Source: DATBDM01 sp034664425 (GTDB lineage Bacteria > Actinomycetota > Thermoleophilia > Solirubrobacterales > Solirubrobacteraceae). From it: a stretch of DNA of 64,000 nt. The notes below the pieces were generated by a model. The model did no database searches, had not been told where the DNA came from, and saw nothing but the letters and a program-made list of their open reading frames with translations. The stretch is taken from positions 1 through 64,000 of the forward strand of contig JAXDHR010000096.1 in NCBI GenBank assembly GCA_034664425.1. Reading direction: 5' to 3'. The translations under genes and the position numbers were made by a program. Positions 54,318 through 63,011 of the stretch are shown piece by piece. Each line of letters begins with the position of its first letter. Position 1 is the first letter of the stretch.

Positions 54318-54878
54318 TTGGCGCGCGTCTTCGTCATCACCGGCCCCTCGGGCGTCGGCAAGGGCACCCTGATCCGCTCGCTGCTCGATCGCATCCCAGA
54401 GCTCGAGCTGTCCGTGTCCGCCACCACGCGCGACCCGCGGCCGGGGGAGCAGGACGGCGTCGACTACCACTTCCTCGACGACGCCGAGTTCGACCGCCGG
54501 GTGCTCGCCGGCGACTTCGTCGAGCACGCGGGCTACTCGGGCCGCCGCTACGGCACGCTGCGCTCCGACCTCGAGCAGCGGCTCGAGCGCGGCGCGCCCG
54601 TCGTGCTGGAGATCGAGGTGCAGGGAGCGCGCCAGGTGCGCGAGACGATGCCCGACGCGGTGCGGATCTTCATCGCCCCGCCGTCCGAGGACGCGCTGCG
54701 CGCCCGCCTGATCGCGCGCGGGACCGACGATCCCGAGCAGGTGCAGGCCCGGCTCGCCGCCGCGCGGGACGAGCTCGGCGCGCAGGGCGACTGGCCGCAC
54801 GTGATCGTCAACGACCGGCTCGAGGATGCCGTTCCGGCGCTCGAGGATCTCGTCCGTGCCGAGCTGCGACGCGGCTGA
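54318..54878 (+). CDS. gmk: guanylate kinase
   Basis: A 186-residue GMP kinase: P-loop TGPSGVGKGTL, GMP-binding SATTRDPRPGEQDGVDYHF, FVEHAGYSGRRYGT and the Arg-rich LID (ARGTDDPEQVQARL). It phosphorylates GMP to GDP. TTG start at 54318, four bases after the mihF stop, chosen because the P-loop begins immediately afterwards. Confidence 0.95.
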   Translation: MARVFVITGPSGVGKGTLIRSLLDRIPELELSVSATTRDPRPGEQDGVDYHFLDDAEFDRRVLAGDFVEHAGYSGRRYGTLRSDLEQRLERGAPVVLEIEVQGARQVRETMPDAVRIFIAPPSEDALRARLIARGTDDPEQVQARLAAARDELGAQGDWPHVIVNDRLEDAVPALEDLVRAELRRG

Positions 54879-54909
54879 GCCTGGATGCGCGAATCGGGGG
54901 ATCCAGGCT
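54878..54909. repeat. inverted repeat between gmk and rpoZ
   Basis: AGCCTGGAT (54878-54886) and ATCCAGGCT (54901-54909) are perfect 9-bp arms around a 14-base loop. The first arm includes the last base of the gmk stop; the second ends 5 bases before the rpoZ -10. It may end gmk transcripts or bind a regulator of rpoZ. Confidence 0.5.
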
Positions 54910-54914
54910 GAAGC

Positions 54915-54920
54915 TAGAAT
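54915..54920 (+). promoter_or_regulatory. -10 element, leaderless promoter of rpoZ
   Basis: TAGAAT lies 7 bases before ATG 54928, with no Shine-Dalgarno sequence. No clear -35 was found; the inverted repeat occupies that space. Confidence 0.5.
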
Positions 54921-54927
54921 CCCCTGC

Positions 54928-55155
54928 ATGATCTCCCCTCGCGTCGACCGCCTGCTCGACCACGTTGACTCCAACTACGCCAGCGTGATCGTCGCCGCCA
55001 AGCGGGCACGGCAGATCAACTCCTACTACCACAACCTCGGCGAGGGCACCTTCGAGGAGTTCCCGCCCCCGATGGTGGACACGGGCTCGAAGAACTACCT
55101 CACGATCGCCCTCGAAGAGGTCGCGAGCGGCAAGATCAACTACCACTACCGGTAG
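54928..55155 (+). CDS. rpoZ: RNA polymerase omega subunit
   Basis: A 75-residue omega subunit: MISPRVDRLLDHVDSNYASV, VIVAAKRARQINSYYHNLGE and the actinobacterial ending NYLTIALEEVASGKINYHY. It helps fold and assemble the beta' subunit. It lies in the conserved order mihF-gmk-rpoZ-coaBC. Confidence 0.94.
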   Translation: MISPRVDRLLDHVDSNYASVIVAAKRARQINSYYHNLGEGTFEEFPPPMVDTGSKNYLTIALEEVASGKINYHYR

Positions 55156-55176
55156 GAAGCCACACCCCCTCCCGCC

Positions 55177-56448
55177 ATGGCCCGTCTCCTGCTCGGGGTC
55201 AGCGGCGGGATCGCCGCCTACAAGGCGCTGGAGCTGACGCGCCTGGCCATGAAGGCCGGGCACAGCGTCCGCGTCGTGCAGACCGAGGCCGCGACGCGCT
55301 TCGTCGGTCCGGCCTCCTTCGCCGGCATCACCGGCGCGCCGGTGCTGCTGACCGAGTGGGAGCCGGATCCGCTGCGCGGGGCCTTCCCGGGCGACCCGCT
55401 GCCGGCTCACGCGCCGCTCTCGCACCTGGCGCTCGTCGAGCACGCCGACGCCTTCCTGATCGCGCCCGCCTCGGCGAACACGGTCGCCAAGCTCGCTCAC
55501 GGGCTCGCCGACAACCTGCTGACGTCGGCGGCGCTCGCGTGCCGCGCGCCGCTCGTGATCGCTCCGGCGATGAACGCCGCGATGTACGAGCACCCGGCCA
55601 CCCAGGGAAACCTCTCCCGCCTGCGCGAGCGGGGGGTGATCGTGCTCGAGCCCGGGACCGGTTCGCTGGCCTCGATCGGCGAGCACGGGATCGGGCGGCT
55701 GCCCGATCCGCCCGAGCTGCTCGCCGCGGTCGAGGCGGCGATCGCCGGGGAAGCGGGCGCCGACTCGGCGCACATGGCCGGCCTGCGCGTGCTCGTCACC
55801 GCAGGCGGCACGCGCGAGCCGATCGACGCGGTCCGCTACGTCGGCAACCGTTCCTCCGGCCGCATGGGCTACGCGCTCGCGGAGGAGGCCGCGCGGCGGG
55901 GCGCGGCGGTCACCGTGATCGCCGCGAACGTGTCGCTGCCGGCGCCGGCCGGCGTCGCCGTGGTCCCCGTGGTGACCGCCGCCGAGCTCGCCGCGGCGTG
56001 CGCCGAGCGCTTCGACGCGACCGACGTGCTGCTGATGGCCGCCGCCGTCGCCGACTACCGCCCGGCCGCCCCGCACGCGGGCAAGCTCAAGAAGGACGCG
56101 ACGGGCGAGGCACTCGAGCTGCGCCTGGAGCGCACCGAGGACGTGCTGTCGAGCCTCGCCGCACGGCGCCGGCCCGGGCAGCTGCTGATCGGCTTCGCCG
56201 CCGAGCACGGGGAGGAGGCGATCGCCTACGGACGCGCCAAGCGCGAGCGCAAGGGGCTCGACGCGGTCGTCGTCAACGACGTCGGGGCGCCCGGGATCGG
56301 CTTCGACACCCCCGACAACGAGGTGGTGATCCTGCTGGACTCGGAGGAGCTCCGCGTGCCACGATCGAGCAAGGCCGAGGTCGCGCGCGTAATCCTCGAC
56401 ACGGTGCTTAGCCGACGTTCATATACCGAAAGCAAGGTGCGCCGCTGA
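55177..56448 (+). CDS. coaBC: bifunctional phosphopantothenoylcysteine decarboxylase / phosphopantothenate-cysteine ligase
   Basis: A 423-residue CoaBC for coenzyme A synthesis. CoaC half: GVSGGIAAYKALELTRL (FMN site), the active His in LSHLALVEHAD, PASANTVAKLAHGLADN and PAMNAAMYEHPA. CoaB half: TAGGTREPIDAVRYVGNRSS, AAVADYRP, the Lys loop KLKKDATG, and GFAAEHGE. Length and order are normal. metK and priA, its frequent neighbours, are absent here. Confidence 0.96.
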   Translation: MARLLLGVSGGIAAYKALELTRLAMKAGHSVRVVQTEAATRFVGPASFAGITGAPVLLTEWEPDPLRGAFPGDPLPAHAPLSHLALVEHADAFLIAPASANTVAKLAHGLADNLLTSAALACRAPLVIAPAMNAAMYEHPATQGNLSRLRERGVIVLEPGTGSLASIGEHGIGRLPDPPELLAAVEAAIAGEAGADSAHMAGLRVLVTAGGTREPIDAVRYVGNRSSGRMGYALAEEAARRGAAVTVIAANVSLPAPAGVAVVPVVTAAELAAACAERFDATDVLLMAAAVADYRPAAPHAGKLKKDATGEALELRLERTEDVLSSLAARRRPGQLLIGFAAEHGEEAIAYGRAKRERKGLDAVVVNDVGAPGIGFDTPDNEVVILLDSEELRVPRSSKAEVARVILDTVLSRRSYTESKVRR

Positions 56449-56450
56449 CC

Positions 56451-57422
56451 ATGGAGCCGATCGAGCCGGTACCCGAGAACGTCGCCCCCGAGGCGGTCGA
56501 GGCGGCGGTCGGCGTGGCGGAGCGCATCGCGGGCAACGTGCGCCGCGCGGTGAAGGTTCGCGACGAGGTGCTCGAGCGCGTGCTCGTGGCCCTCTTCGCC
56601 GAGGGCCACATCCTCGTCGAGGACTACCCGGGCGTCGGCAAGACGGCGCTCGCACGGGCGCTGTCGCGCTCGGTCGACTGCGCGTTCGCGCGCGTCCAGT
56701 GCACCGCCGACCTGCTGCCCGCCGACATCGTCGGCACGAACGTCTACAACCAGCGCGAGGCGCGCTTCGAGTTCCGGCCGGGTCCGATCTTCGCCAACGT
56801 CGTGCTCGTCGACGAGGTCAACCGCGCCTCGCCGAAGACGCAGTCAGGCCTGCTCGAGTGCATGCAGGAGCGCCACGTCACCGTCGACGCGCATTCGCAC
56901 GAGCTGGCGCGGCCGTTCCTCGTCTTCGCGACGCAGAACCCGGTCGAGTACGAGGGCACCTACCCGCTGCCCGAGGCCCAGGTCGACCGCTTCATGGTCC
57001 GGCTGTCGCTCGGCTACCCCGACGCCGAGGCCGAGGCGGGCATGCTCGCCGGCCACGAGAGCGGCGATCGCGTGCTCGAGCTCGAGCAGGTGGCCGACCG
57101 CGCCGAGGTGCTCGATGCGATCGAGGCCGGGATGCGCGTGCACGCGTCCAAGGCGCTACGCGACTACGTCGTCGCGCTGCTGCGCCGCACGCGCGCCGAC
57201 GAGCGCGTCGAGCTCGGCGCCTCCCCGCGCGCCGGCCTGATGCTGCTGCGCGCCGCGAAGGCTCGCGCGCTCGTCCAGGGCCGCGACCACGCGCTGCCCG
57301 ACGATGTGCAGGCGCTCGCGCCGTCCGTCCTCGCGCACCGGCTGATGCTCGTCCCCGAGGCGGCGGGGATCGAGCGGGCGACGATCGTCGCCGACGCCGT
57401 GTCGGCGACGCCGGCGCTGTAG
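56451..57422 (+). CDS. MoxR-family AAA+ ATPase
   Basis: A 323-residue AAA+ protein: Walker A YPGVGKTALARA, the MoxR loop FARVQCTADLLPADIVGTNV, Walker B VLVDEVNRASPKTQSGLLEC, sensor 1 VFATQNPVEYEGTYPLPEAQ (read up to 20 residues) and the arginine finger QVDRF. MoxR proteins act as chaperones that activate partner proteins with metal-binding or VWA-type domains. The following DUF58 and transglutaminase genes make the classic three-gene set. It starts just 2 bases after coaBC. Confidence 0.93.
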   Translation: MEPIEPVPENVAPEAVEAAVGVAERIAGNVRRAVKVRDEVLERVLVALFAEGHILVEDYPGVGKTALARALSRSVDCAFARVQCTADLLPADIVGTNVYNQREARFEFRPGPIFANVVLVDEVNRASPKTQSGLLECMQERHVTVDAHSHELARPFLVFATQNPVEYEGTYPLPEAQVDRFMVRLSLGYPDAEAEAGMLAGHESGDRVLELEQVADRAEVLDAIEAGMRVHASKALRDYVVALLRRTRADERVELGASPRAGLMLLRAAKARALVQGRDHALPDDVQALAPSVLAHRLMLVPEAAGIERATIVADAVSATPAL

Positions 57423-57430
57423 GGGCGTCC

Positions 57431-58528
57431 GTGCGTTCGGCGGCAGGCTGCGCGAGCCTTGGGCTCGTGCTGCTGCTCGTCGCCGGCACCTTCGACGCGG
57501 AGCCGCTCTACGTCACGGGCTCGGCGCTGCTGCTGCTCGGACTCGGCGCCGCCGCGTGGATCGGGCTCGGCGCCCGGGGCGCCCGTGTCCAGCGTGCGAT
57601 CAGCCGCCGCAGCGTGGTCGAGGAGGAGCCGCTCCGGGTCGAGATCGACGCCTTCGCCGGCCGGTTGCCGCTGCCGCCCGGGTGGATCGACGAGCCGCTG
57701 CTGCCCGAGCCCGTGCGCTTCAAGCCGGGCGGCCGGCGCGCGCGGGTCCGGGTCGAGGTGACCTTCGCCCGCCGCGGGCGGCGCGTGCTCGAGCCGCCCG
57801 CGCTCGTGCTGCGCGACCCGTTCGGCCTCGCCGAGCGCACGGTCCGCGGCACGCACGGCGACGAGCTGCTCGTGCTTCCGCGGACCTCGCCGGTCGTGGC
57901 GACGGGTGGCGGTGGGGACGCGGTCGCCGCCCATGCGCGAGCCGCGCTGATCGCCGCGGCCGAGACCGAGATCGACGGCCTGCGCCCCGCGCGCGAAGGG
58001 TCACCGGCCTCGCGCATCCACTGGCCGGCGCTCGCGCGCGGTGCCGGGCTGATGGAGCGCAAGTTGATCTCCGAGGCCGACTCGCGCCCGCTGGTGGTGC
58101 TCGATCCGCGCTCGCCGACCTCCCCCGATGCGCTCGACGCCGCGGTTCGCGCCGCCGCCTCGCTCACCCTCCACTTCGCGCGCCGCCGGGGCTGCGCGCT
58201 GCTGCTCCCGGGCGACCGCCGCGCGATCGTGGTCGAGCCCGATCTGCTCGGCTGGCCGCAGTCGCACGTGCGGCTGGCGCTCGTCGCCGATCACACCGGC
58301 CCGTCGCTCGTCGCAGCGCAGAACCGTCGCGGGCTCGTGATGCTCGTCGCGGCCCGGCCGCTGGACCGGCCGCCGCGCGGGCTCGGGCGCACCCCGGGCG
58401 GCTGCCTGCTGATCATCCCCGCCGAGCTGCCCGGGCGCCGTGCCGTGATCGAGGTCTCGGGCTGCTTCGGCTACGTCGCCACCCGCACGGGCGCCGCGGC
58501 CGCGCTGGCGGCCACCGGAGGCGGCTGA
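57431..58528 (+). CDS. DUF58-domain membrane protein
   Basis: A 365-residue protein. Two N-terminal hydrophobic segments (SLGLVLLLVAGTF, GSALLLLGLGAAAWIGLGAR) are followed by a beta-rich region (FARRGRRVLEPPALVLRDPF) and the DUF58 core EIDGLRPAREGSPASRIHWP, a VWA-like fold. It is a likely client of the MoxR ATPase. GTG start 8 bases after moxR. Cellular function is unknown; related sets affect the cell envelope or stress resistance. Confidence 0.85.
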   Translation: MRSAAGCASLGLVLLLVAGTFDAEPLYVTGSALLLLGLGAAAWIGLGARGARVQRAISRRSVVEEEPLRVEIDAFAGRLPLPPGWIDEPLLPEPVRFKPGGRRARVRVEVTFARRGRRVLEPPALVLRDPFGLAERTVRGTHGDELLVLPRTSPVVATGGGGDAVAAHARAALIAAAETEIDGLRPAREGSPASRIHWPALARGAGLMERKLISEADSRPLVVLDPRSPTSPDALDAAVRAAASLTLHFARRRGCALLLPGDRRAIVVEPDLLGWPQSHVRLALVADHTGPSLVAAQNRRGLVMLVAARPLDRPPRGLGRTPGGCLLIIPAELPGRRAVIEVSGCFGYVATRTGAAAALAATGGG

Positions 58529-60738
58529 TGGACGCGCGCGACGCACGCGATCCGACGCTCCCGCTGCCGGTCGCGCGCGGGCTCGCGTTCGTGCTGCTCG
58601 CCGGCTTCGCGGTCCTGCACTGGATGGCGCTCCTCGAGCCGGGGGTGCCGGGGCGCGGCGGCGTCGCGCTGCTGGTCGCGGCCGCCGCGGCAGCGGCGCT
58701 GTGGGCGGCGCGGCGGCTGCCGGGGCGCCTCCCGCACGTCGCCGGGCTGGGCATCGCGGCCGTCGCGATCGTGCTGGCGATGCTCGCCGGAGGAATCCCG
58801 CGCGGACAGCTGCATCCCTCGCACTGGAACGAGCTGGTCTCAGGGATCTCGCGCGGCATCCAGGCGCTGCCCGGGGTCCGGGTCCCCTACCGCGGGCTTG
58901 ATCCGTGGATCCGCCTCGTGATCCCGGTGGGCGGCGCGGCGCTCGTCGCCCTCGCCGCGCTGGCGGCGTTCTGGCCGCGGCGCAACGGCCGCCTCGGCGT
59001 TCCGCTGCTGGCCCTGCTCGTGCTCGTCGTGCTCTACGCGGTCCCGACCGTGACGCTGAGCTTCAGCGGCGAGTTCCTGCGCGGCGCGCTCCTGGCGATG
59101 CTCGTGCTCGCCTTCCTGCGCCTCGAGCGGCTACGCGTCCGCGACGTCCGCTCGGCCGGCGCGGTGGCCGCCGTGGCCGTGGTCGGCGGGCTCCTGATCG
59201 CGCCACTGATCAACGGCGGCTCGCCGTGGTTCGACTACGAGGCGTGGGCCCTCGACGCCTCGACCTCGAAGACCACCGCGTACTCGTGGGACCACTCCTA
59301 CGGCCCGCTGCGCTGGCCGCGCGACGGACGCGAGATGCTGCGCGTGCGCGCCAAGCGGCCGGCGTACTGGAAGGCCGAGAACCTCACGACGTTCGACGGG
59401 CGTCACTGGATCCACGCCGACGACGGCTTCTCGAGCGACATCTCGACGCCGCAGGACCCGCAGGCGGTCGACCGCTGGACGGAGCGCATCCGCGTGACGG
59501 TGCAGGACCTGCGCACGTCGCAGTTCATCACCGGCGGCTACGCCTTCGACGTCAACTCGCCCGGCGACCTCGCGACGATGCAGGGCGACGGGACGTTCGG
59601 GTCGCCGCGCGTGCTCCAGCGCGGCGACGCCTACACCGCGCAGATCTACTCCCCGCAGCCGACGGAGGAGGAGCGCCACGCGGCGCCCCCGCCCGACGAC
59701 CGCGTCGTCTGGCCCTACTTGCGGCTGTGGCTGCCGCAGAAGCCGCCGCGGCCCGTGAATCCGACCGTCTCGCAGCTCGTGTACTTCCCCACCTACGGCA
59801 GCGGCGAGCCGCCGGCGGCGCCCCAGGACGGGACGACGTCGGGGAGCATCGCGGTGGCCCGCGACGTGCTCGACCATGGCCCGTACGCCGGCGTATGGAA
59901 GCTCGTGCAGCGGCTCAAGCGCGGGACCCACGACCAGGAGGACTACGTCGCGAAGGTGCTGCGCTACCTCGGCGGCGACGCCTTCTCCTACACCGAGTCC
60001 CCGCCCGTGGACGGCCAGAACCTCGCCGGCTTCCTGCTCAAGGCGAAGTCCGGCTACTGCCAGCAGTACTCCGGCGCGATGGCGCTGCTGCTGCGCATGG
60101 GCGGCGTCCCGGCCCGCGTGTCCACCGGCTTCACCTCGGGCGCGCTCGACCGCAAGGCGAACGAGTACGTCGTCCGCGACCTCGACGCGCACTCCTGGGT
60201 CGAGGTCTGGTACTCGGGCATCGGCTGGGTCACCTTCGACCCGACACCGGCGGCGGCCCCGCCGCGCAACCAGCCCGACGAGGCGACCGGAACGGGGCCG
60301 ACGGGCGCGTCGCCGCGGGCGCCCCTGCTGCCGGGCGACAAGGGCGGCACGCGGATCCCGCTCGCCGCGGTCGCCGAGCCCGCGCCGTGGTGGCGCATCC
60401 CGCTGCTCGCGGTGATCGGGTTGCTGGCGCTCGCCGCGGCGACGTGGGCGGCCTGGCGGATCCGCCGCCCGGGGCGCCCGGCGGTCGACGAGCTCGAGCG
60501 CGCGCTGCGGCGGACGGGCCGGCGCGGCGGACCGGGGACGACCTTGAGCGCGTTGGAGCGCTCCTTCGCGCGGACACCGGCCGCGGCGGCGTACATCCGC
60601 ACGATCCGCGAGGCCCGCTACAGCGGCCGCAGCGCGGAGCCGACGCGCTCGCAGCGGCGCGCGCTGCGCAGCGAGCTCGGACGCGGCCACGGCGTCGGCG
60701 GCCGGCTGCGCGCCTGGTGGGCGCTCCCACCGCTCTGA
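58528..60738 (+). CDS. membrane transglutaminase-like protease (TgpA/DUF3488 type)
   Basis: A 736-residue protein. About six membrane segments lie in residues 12-230, then a large extracytoplasmic domain, a transglutaminase-like core with the catalytic triad Cys in KSGYCQQYSGAM, His in DLDAHSWVEVW and Asp in GWVTFDPTP, a last membrane segment (IPLLAVIGLLALAAATWAAW) and a basic cytoplasmic tail. It matches TgpA-type proteins found beside MoxR and DUF58. The ATG overlaps the DUF58 stop by one base. The peptide or peptidoglycan substrate is unknown. Confidence 0.9.
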   Translation: MDARDARDPTLPLPVARGLAFVLLAGFAVLHWMALLEPGVPGRGGVALLVAAAAAAALWAARRLPGRLPHVAGLGIAAVAIVLAMLAGGIPRGQLHPSHWNELVSGISRGIQALPGVRVPYRGLDPWIRLVIPVGGAALVALAALAAFWPRRNGRLGVPLLALLVLVVLYAVPTVTLSFSGEFLRGALLAMLVLAFLRLERLRVRDVRSAGAVAAVAVVGGLLIAPLINGGSPWFDYEAWALDASTSKTTAYSWDHSYGPLRWPRDGREMLRVRAKRPAYWKAENLTTFDGRHWIHADDGFSSDISTPQDPQAVDRWTERIRVTVQDLRTSQFITGGYAFDVNSPGDLATMQGDGTFGSPRVLQRGDAYTAQIYSPQPTEEERHAAPPPDDRVVWPYLRLWLPQKPPRPVNPTVSQLVYFPTYGSGEPPAAPQDGTTSGSIAVARDVLDHGPYAGVWKLVQRLKRGTHDQEDYVAKVLRYLGGDAFSYTESPPVDGQNLAGFLLKAKSGYCQQYSGAMALLLRMGGVPARVSTGFTSGALDRKANEYVVRDLDAHSWVEVWYSGIGWVTFDPTPAAAPPRNQPDEATGTGPTGASPRAPLLPGDKGGTRIPLAAVAEPAPWWRIPLLAVIGLLALAAATWAAWRIRRPGRPAVDELERALRRTGRRGGPGTTLSALERSFARTPAAAAYIRTIREARYSGRSAEPTRSQRRALRSELGRGHGVGGRLRAWWALPPL

Positions 60739-60755
60739 GCCGTCTCTCGGAGCGA

Positions 60756-60783
60756 TTGGAACGCCCGGACGGCCCTTTACACT
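60756..60783 (+). promoter_or_regulatory. promoter of the TPR gene (leaderless)
   Basis: TTGGAA (60756-60761), a 16-base spacer and TACACT (60778-60783), then 8 bases to ATG 60792. Both hexamers and the spacing are good, and there is no Shine-Dalgarno, so this is one of the clearest leaderless promoters in the window. Confidence 0.65.
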
Positions 60784-60791
60784 TGCTCCAC

Positions 60792-61151
60792 ATGGACGAC
60801 GTGTACGACCTCTACCAGCGCGGCCACGCCCTGCTGGCCGACGGGGAGTTCCATCAGGCCACCGTGCCGCTGGCCAAGGCCGCCAGGCTGGAGCCCGAGA
60901 AGACGTCGATCCGCGAGGCGCTGGGACGCGCGTACTTCCGCTCGCGCCACTTCGAGGAGGCGCGCGCGGAGTTCGAGGCCGTCGTCGAGCAGGCACCCAC
61001 CAATGACTATGCGCTGTTCTGCCTCGGCCGCGCGCTGATGGAGCTGGGCCGTCCGGCCGAGGCGCGCAAGCCGCTCGTGCTCGCCGCCACCATGAAACCG
61101 GATCGGCGCGACTACCGGATCTACCGCGATCGCGCCCGCGCGGCGGCCTGA
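60792..61151 (+). CDS. tetratricopeptide-repeat protein
   Basis: A 119-residue protein of about three TPR units: YQRGHALLADGEFHQATVPL, then REALGRAYFRSRHFEEARAE and ALFCLGRALMELGRPAEARK. It has no signal peptide or other domain, so it is a cytoplasmic scaffold binding an unknown partner. It has its own promoter, separate from the transglutaminase operon. Confidence 0.85.
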   Translation: MDDVYDLYQRGHALLADGEFHQATVPLAKAARLEPEKTSIREALGRAYFRSRHFEEARAEFEAVVEQAPTNDYALFCLGRALMELGRPAEARKPLVLAATMKPDRRDYRIYRDRARAAA

Positions 61152-61224
61152 CGACGGGCTGAGAGGGAGCTTGCGGCATGCTCCGGGCTTGCGTCCCGGT
61201 GCTACCCTCATGACACAGCTTTCG

Positions 61225-61241
61225 CGGCCTCGGGCCGTTTT
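61225..61241 (+). terminator. small hairpin with T-run upstream of rimP
   Basis: CGGCC-TCG-GGCCG followed by TTTT. It is short but has the shape of an intrinsic terminator, and it is the first of two hairpins in the 150 bases between the TPR gene and rimP. Confidence 0.45.
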
Positions 61242-61243
61242 CG

Positions 61244-61269
61244 GAAAGCGGGCGCTCGCCCGCTTTCTT
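61244..61269 (+). terminator. intrinsic terminator (or attenuator) upstream of rimP-nusA-infB
   Basis: GAAAGCGGGCG and CGCCCGCTTTC are perfectly complementary 11-bp arms with a two-base loop, followed by TTC. It could end the TPR transcript. A -10-like TACCCT at 61203-61208 upstream would put it in the 5' leader of the rimP operon, where it could act as an attenuator. Confidence 0.7.
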
Positions 61270-61301
61270 CATGTAACAGGACCTTTTTGGAGGGGGTGAC
61301 G

Positions 61302-61727
61302 ATGAGCGCGATCCAGGCAGAGATAGAGGCCCGTCTCGCCGAGACGGAGCCCGGCGTTGAGGTGATCCTCGCCGAGGTCGTCGGCGGCCGCCTGGTCCGA
61401 CTCTTCATCGACCACCCGGGCGGCGTCACGCTCGAGCTGTGCGAGCGCGTGACCAAGCAGCTCCCCGAGCTGCGCGAGCGCTACGCGCTCGAGGTCTCCT
61501 CGCCCGGCACCGAGCGCCCGCTCACCAAGCCCGAGCACTTCCGCCGTTACGTCGGCAGGCGGGCGCGCGTCCGCACCCGCGCTGGTTCTGGAACCCCGCC
61601 CACGCGACGTTCCTACACGGGCGAGCTGCTGGGAGCGACCGACGACGCGGTGACCGTGGCGGCCGACACCGGCGTCGTGTCGATCGCCTACCACGACATC
61701 CATCGATCGAACCTGCTGGGGGATTAG
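61302..61727 (+). CDS. rimP: ribosome maturation factor RimP
   Basis: A 141-residue RimP, needed for 30S subunit maturation. The N-terminal alpha/beta domain (RLVRLFIDHPGGVTLELCER, ALEVSSPGTERPLTKPEHF) and the C-terminal SH3-like part (RSYTGELLGATDDAVTVAAD) are present. It is a little shorter than usual. ATG 61302 has a strong Shine-Dalgarno GGAGGGGG. It heads rimP-nusA-ylxR-infB. Confidence 0.93.
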   Translation: MSAIQAEIEARLAETEPGVEVILAEVVGGRLVRLFIDHPGGVTLELCERVTKQLPELRERYALEVSSPGTERPLTKPEHFRRYVGRRARVRTRAGSGTPPTRRSYTGELLGATDDAVTVAADTGVVSIAYHDIHRSNLLGD

Positions 61728-61730
61728 CCC

Positions 61731-63011
61731 ATGTCTCAAGAGCTCGTCGAAGCCGTCAAGGCGCTCGGCCGCGAGAAGGGCATCGCGGAGGAGAAGCTCA
61801 TGGGCGCCCTCGAGGACGCCCTGCTCTCCGCCTACAAGAAGCAGCCCGGTGCTGCGCGCTACGCCCGGGTCCGCGTGGATCGCGACTCGGGCGACTTCAT
61901 CGTCGAGGAGTTCCTGCTCCCGCCCGAGCTCGAGGACCAGCTCCTCGACGAGGCCGAGGAGCAGGCCACCGGCGCGCTCGAGCGCCGCGTGGATCCGGAG
62001 ACCGGTGAGGTCATCATCCCCGAGGCGCCCGACATCGACCCCCAGCGGCTCGCCGACTTCGAGGACCAGATCGAGACCCGCGACGTCACCCCGGCCGACT
62101 TCGGCCGGATCGCGGCGCAGACCGCCAAGCAGGTGATCCTGCAGCGGATCCGCGAGGCCGAGCGCGACATGATGTTCGAGGAGTACCGCGACCGCGTCGG
62201 CGAGCTGATCACCGGCATCGTCCAGCAGTCGGACTCCCGCTACACGCTCGTGCAGCTGCGCGAGCGCGTCGAGGCGCTGCTGCCCAAGTCCGAGCAGGTC
62301 GACGGCGAGCGCTACGACCACTCGCAGCGCATCAAGGCCGTCATCAAGGAGGTCTCCTCGTCGACGCGCGGGCCGAGCATCATCGTCTCGCGCCGCGACC
62401 CGGAGCTGATCAAGAGCCTGTTCGAGCTCGAGGTCCCGGAGATCGCCGACGGCCTGGTGGAGATCACCAACGTCGCCCGCGAGCCCGGCTACCGCTCGAA
62501 GATCGCCGTCGTCTCGCACGCCGACGGCGTCGATCCGGTCGGCGCCTGCGTCGGCCCGCGTGGTTCGCGGGTGCGCATGGTCGTGTCCGAGCTGCGCGGC
62601 GAGAAGATCGACATCATCCCGTACAACGACGAGCCCGCCCGCTTCGTGGCGAAGGCGCTCAGCCCCGCGCGCGTTCGCGAGGTGCTCGTCGACGACTCCA
62701 ACCGCCAGGCGACGGTCATCGTCCCGGACGACCAGCTCTCGCTGGCGATCGGGCGCGAGGGCCAGAACGCGCGCCTCGCCGCCCGCCTCACCGGCTGGCG
62801 GGTCGACATCCGCTCGGAGACCGACTTCTCCAAGCAGGAGTCCGACGGCGAGTACGAGGAGGGCGAGGAGGACGTCGGCGGCCGCTGTCACGCGATCCTC
62901 GCGAACGGCCGGCGCTGCCCGAACGCCGCCCTGCCCGGATCGCGCTACTGCGGCCTGGACTCCCACCAGGCGCTCGCCAACCAGGACTCCGACGTCGTCG
63001 GGCAGACCTGA
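61731..63011 (+). CDS. nusA: transcription termination/antitermination factor NusA with C-terminal Cys/His extension
   Basis: A 426-residue NusA. N-terminal RNA-polymerase-binding domain (SQELVEAVKALGREKGIAEE), S1 domain, then KH1 (ACVGPRGSRVRMVVSELRGE) and KH2 (LAIGREGQNARLAARLTGWR) are in order. After the acidic linker comes an unusual tail of about 45 residues with GRCHAILANGRRCPNAALPG and RYCGLDSH, that is Cys-x8-Cys-x9-Cys-x4-His, which may hold a zinc ion. This replaces the acidic repeats of enteric NusA. Confidence 0.94.
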   Translation: MSQELVEAVKALGREKGIAEEKLMGALEDALLSAYKKQPGAARYARVRVDRDSGDFIVEEFLLPPELEDQLLDEAEEQATGALERRVDPETGEVIIPEAPDIDPQRLADFEDQIETRDVTPADFGRIAAQTAKQVILQRIREAERDMMFEEYRDRVGELITGIVQQSDSRYTLVQLRERVEALLPKSEQVDGERYDHSQRIKAVIKEVSSSTRGPSIIVSRRDPELIKSLFELEVPEIADGLVEITNVAREPGYRSKIAVVSHADGVDPVGACVGPRGSRVRMVVSELRGEKIDIIPYNDEPARFVAKALSPARVREVLVDDSNRQATVIVPDDQLSLAIGREGQNARLAARLTGWRVDIRSETDFSKQESDGEYEEGEEDVGGRCHAILANGRRCPNAALPGSRYCGLDSHQALANQDSDVVGQT

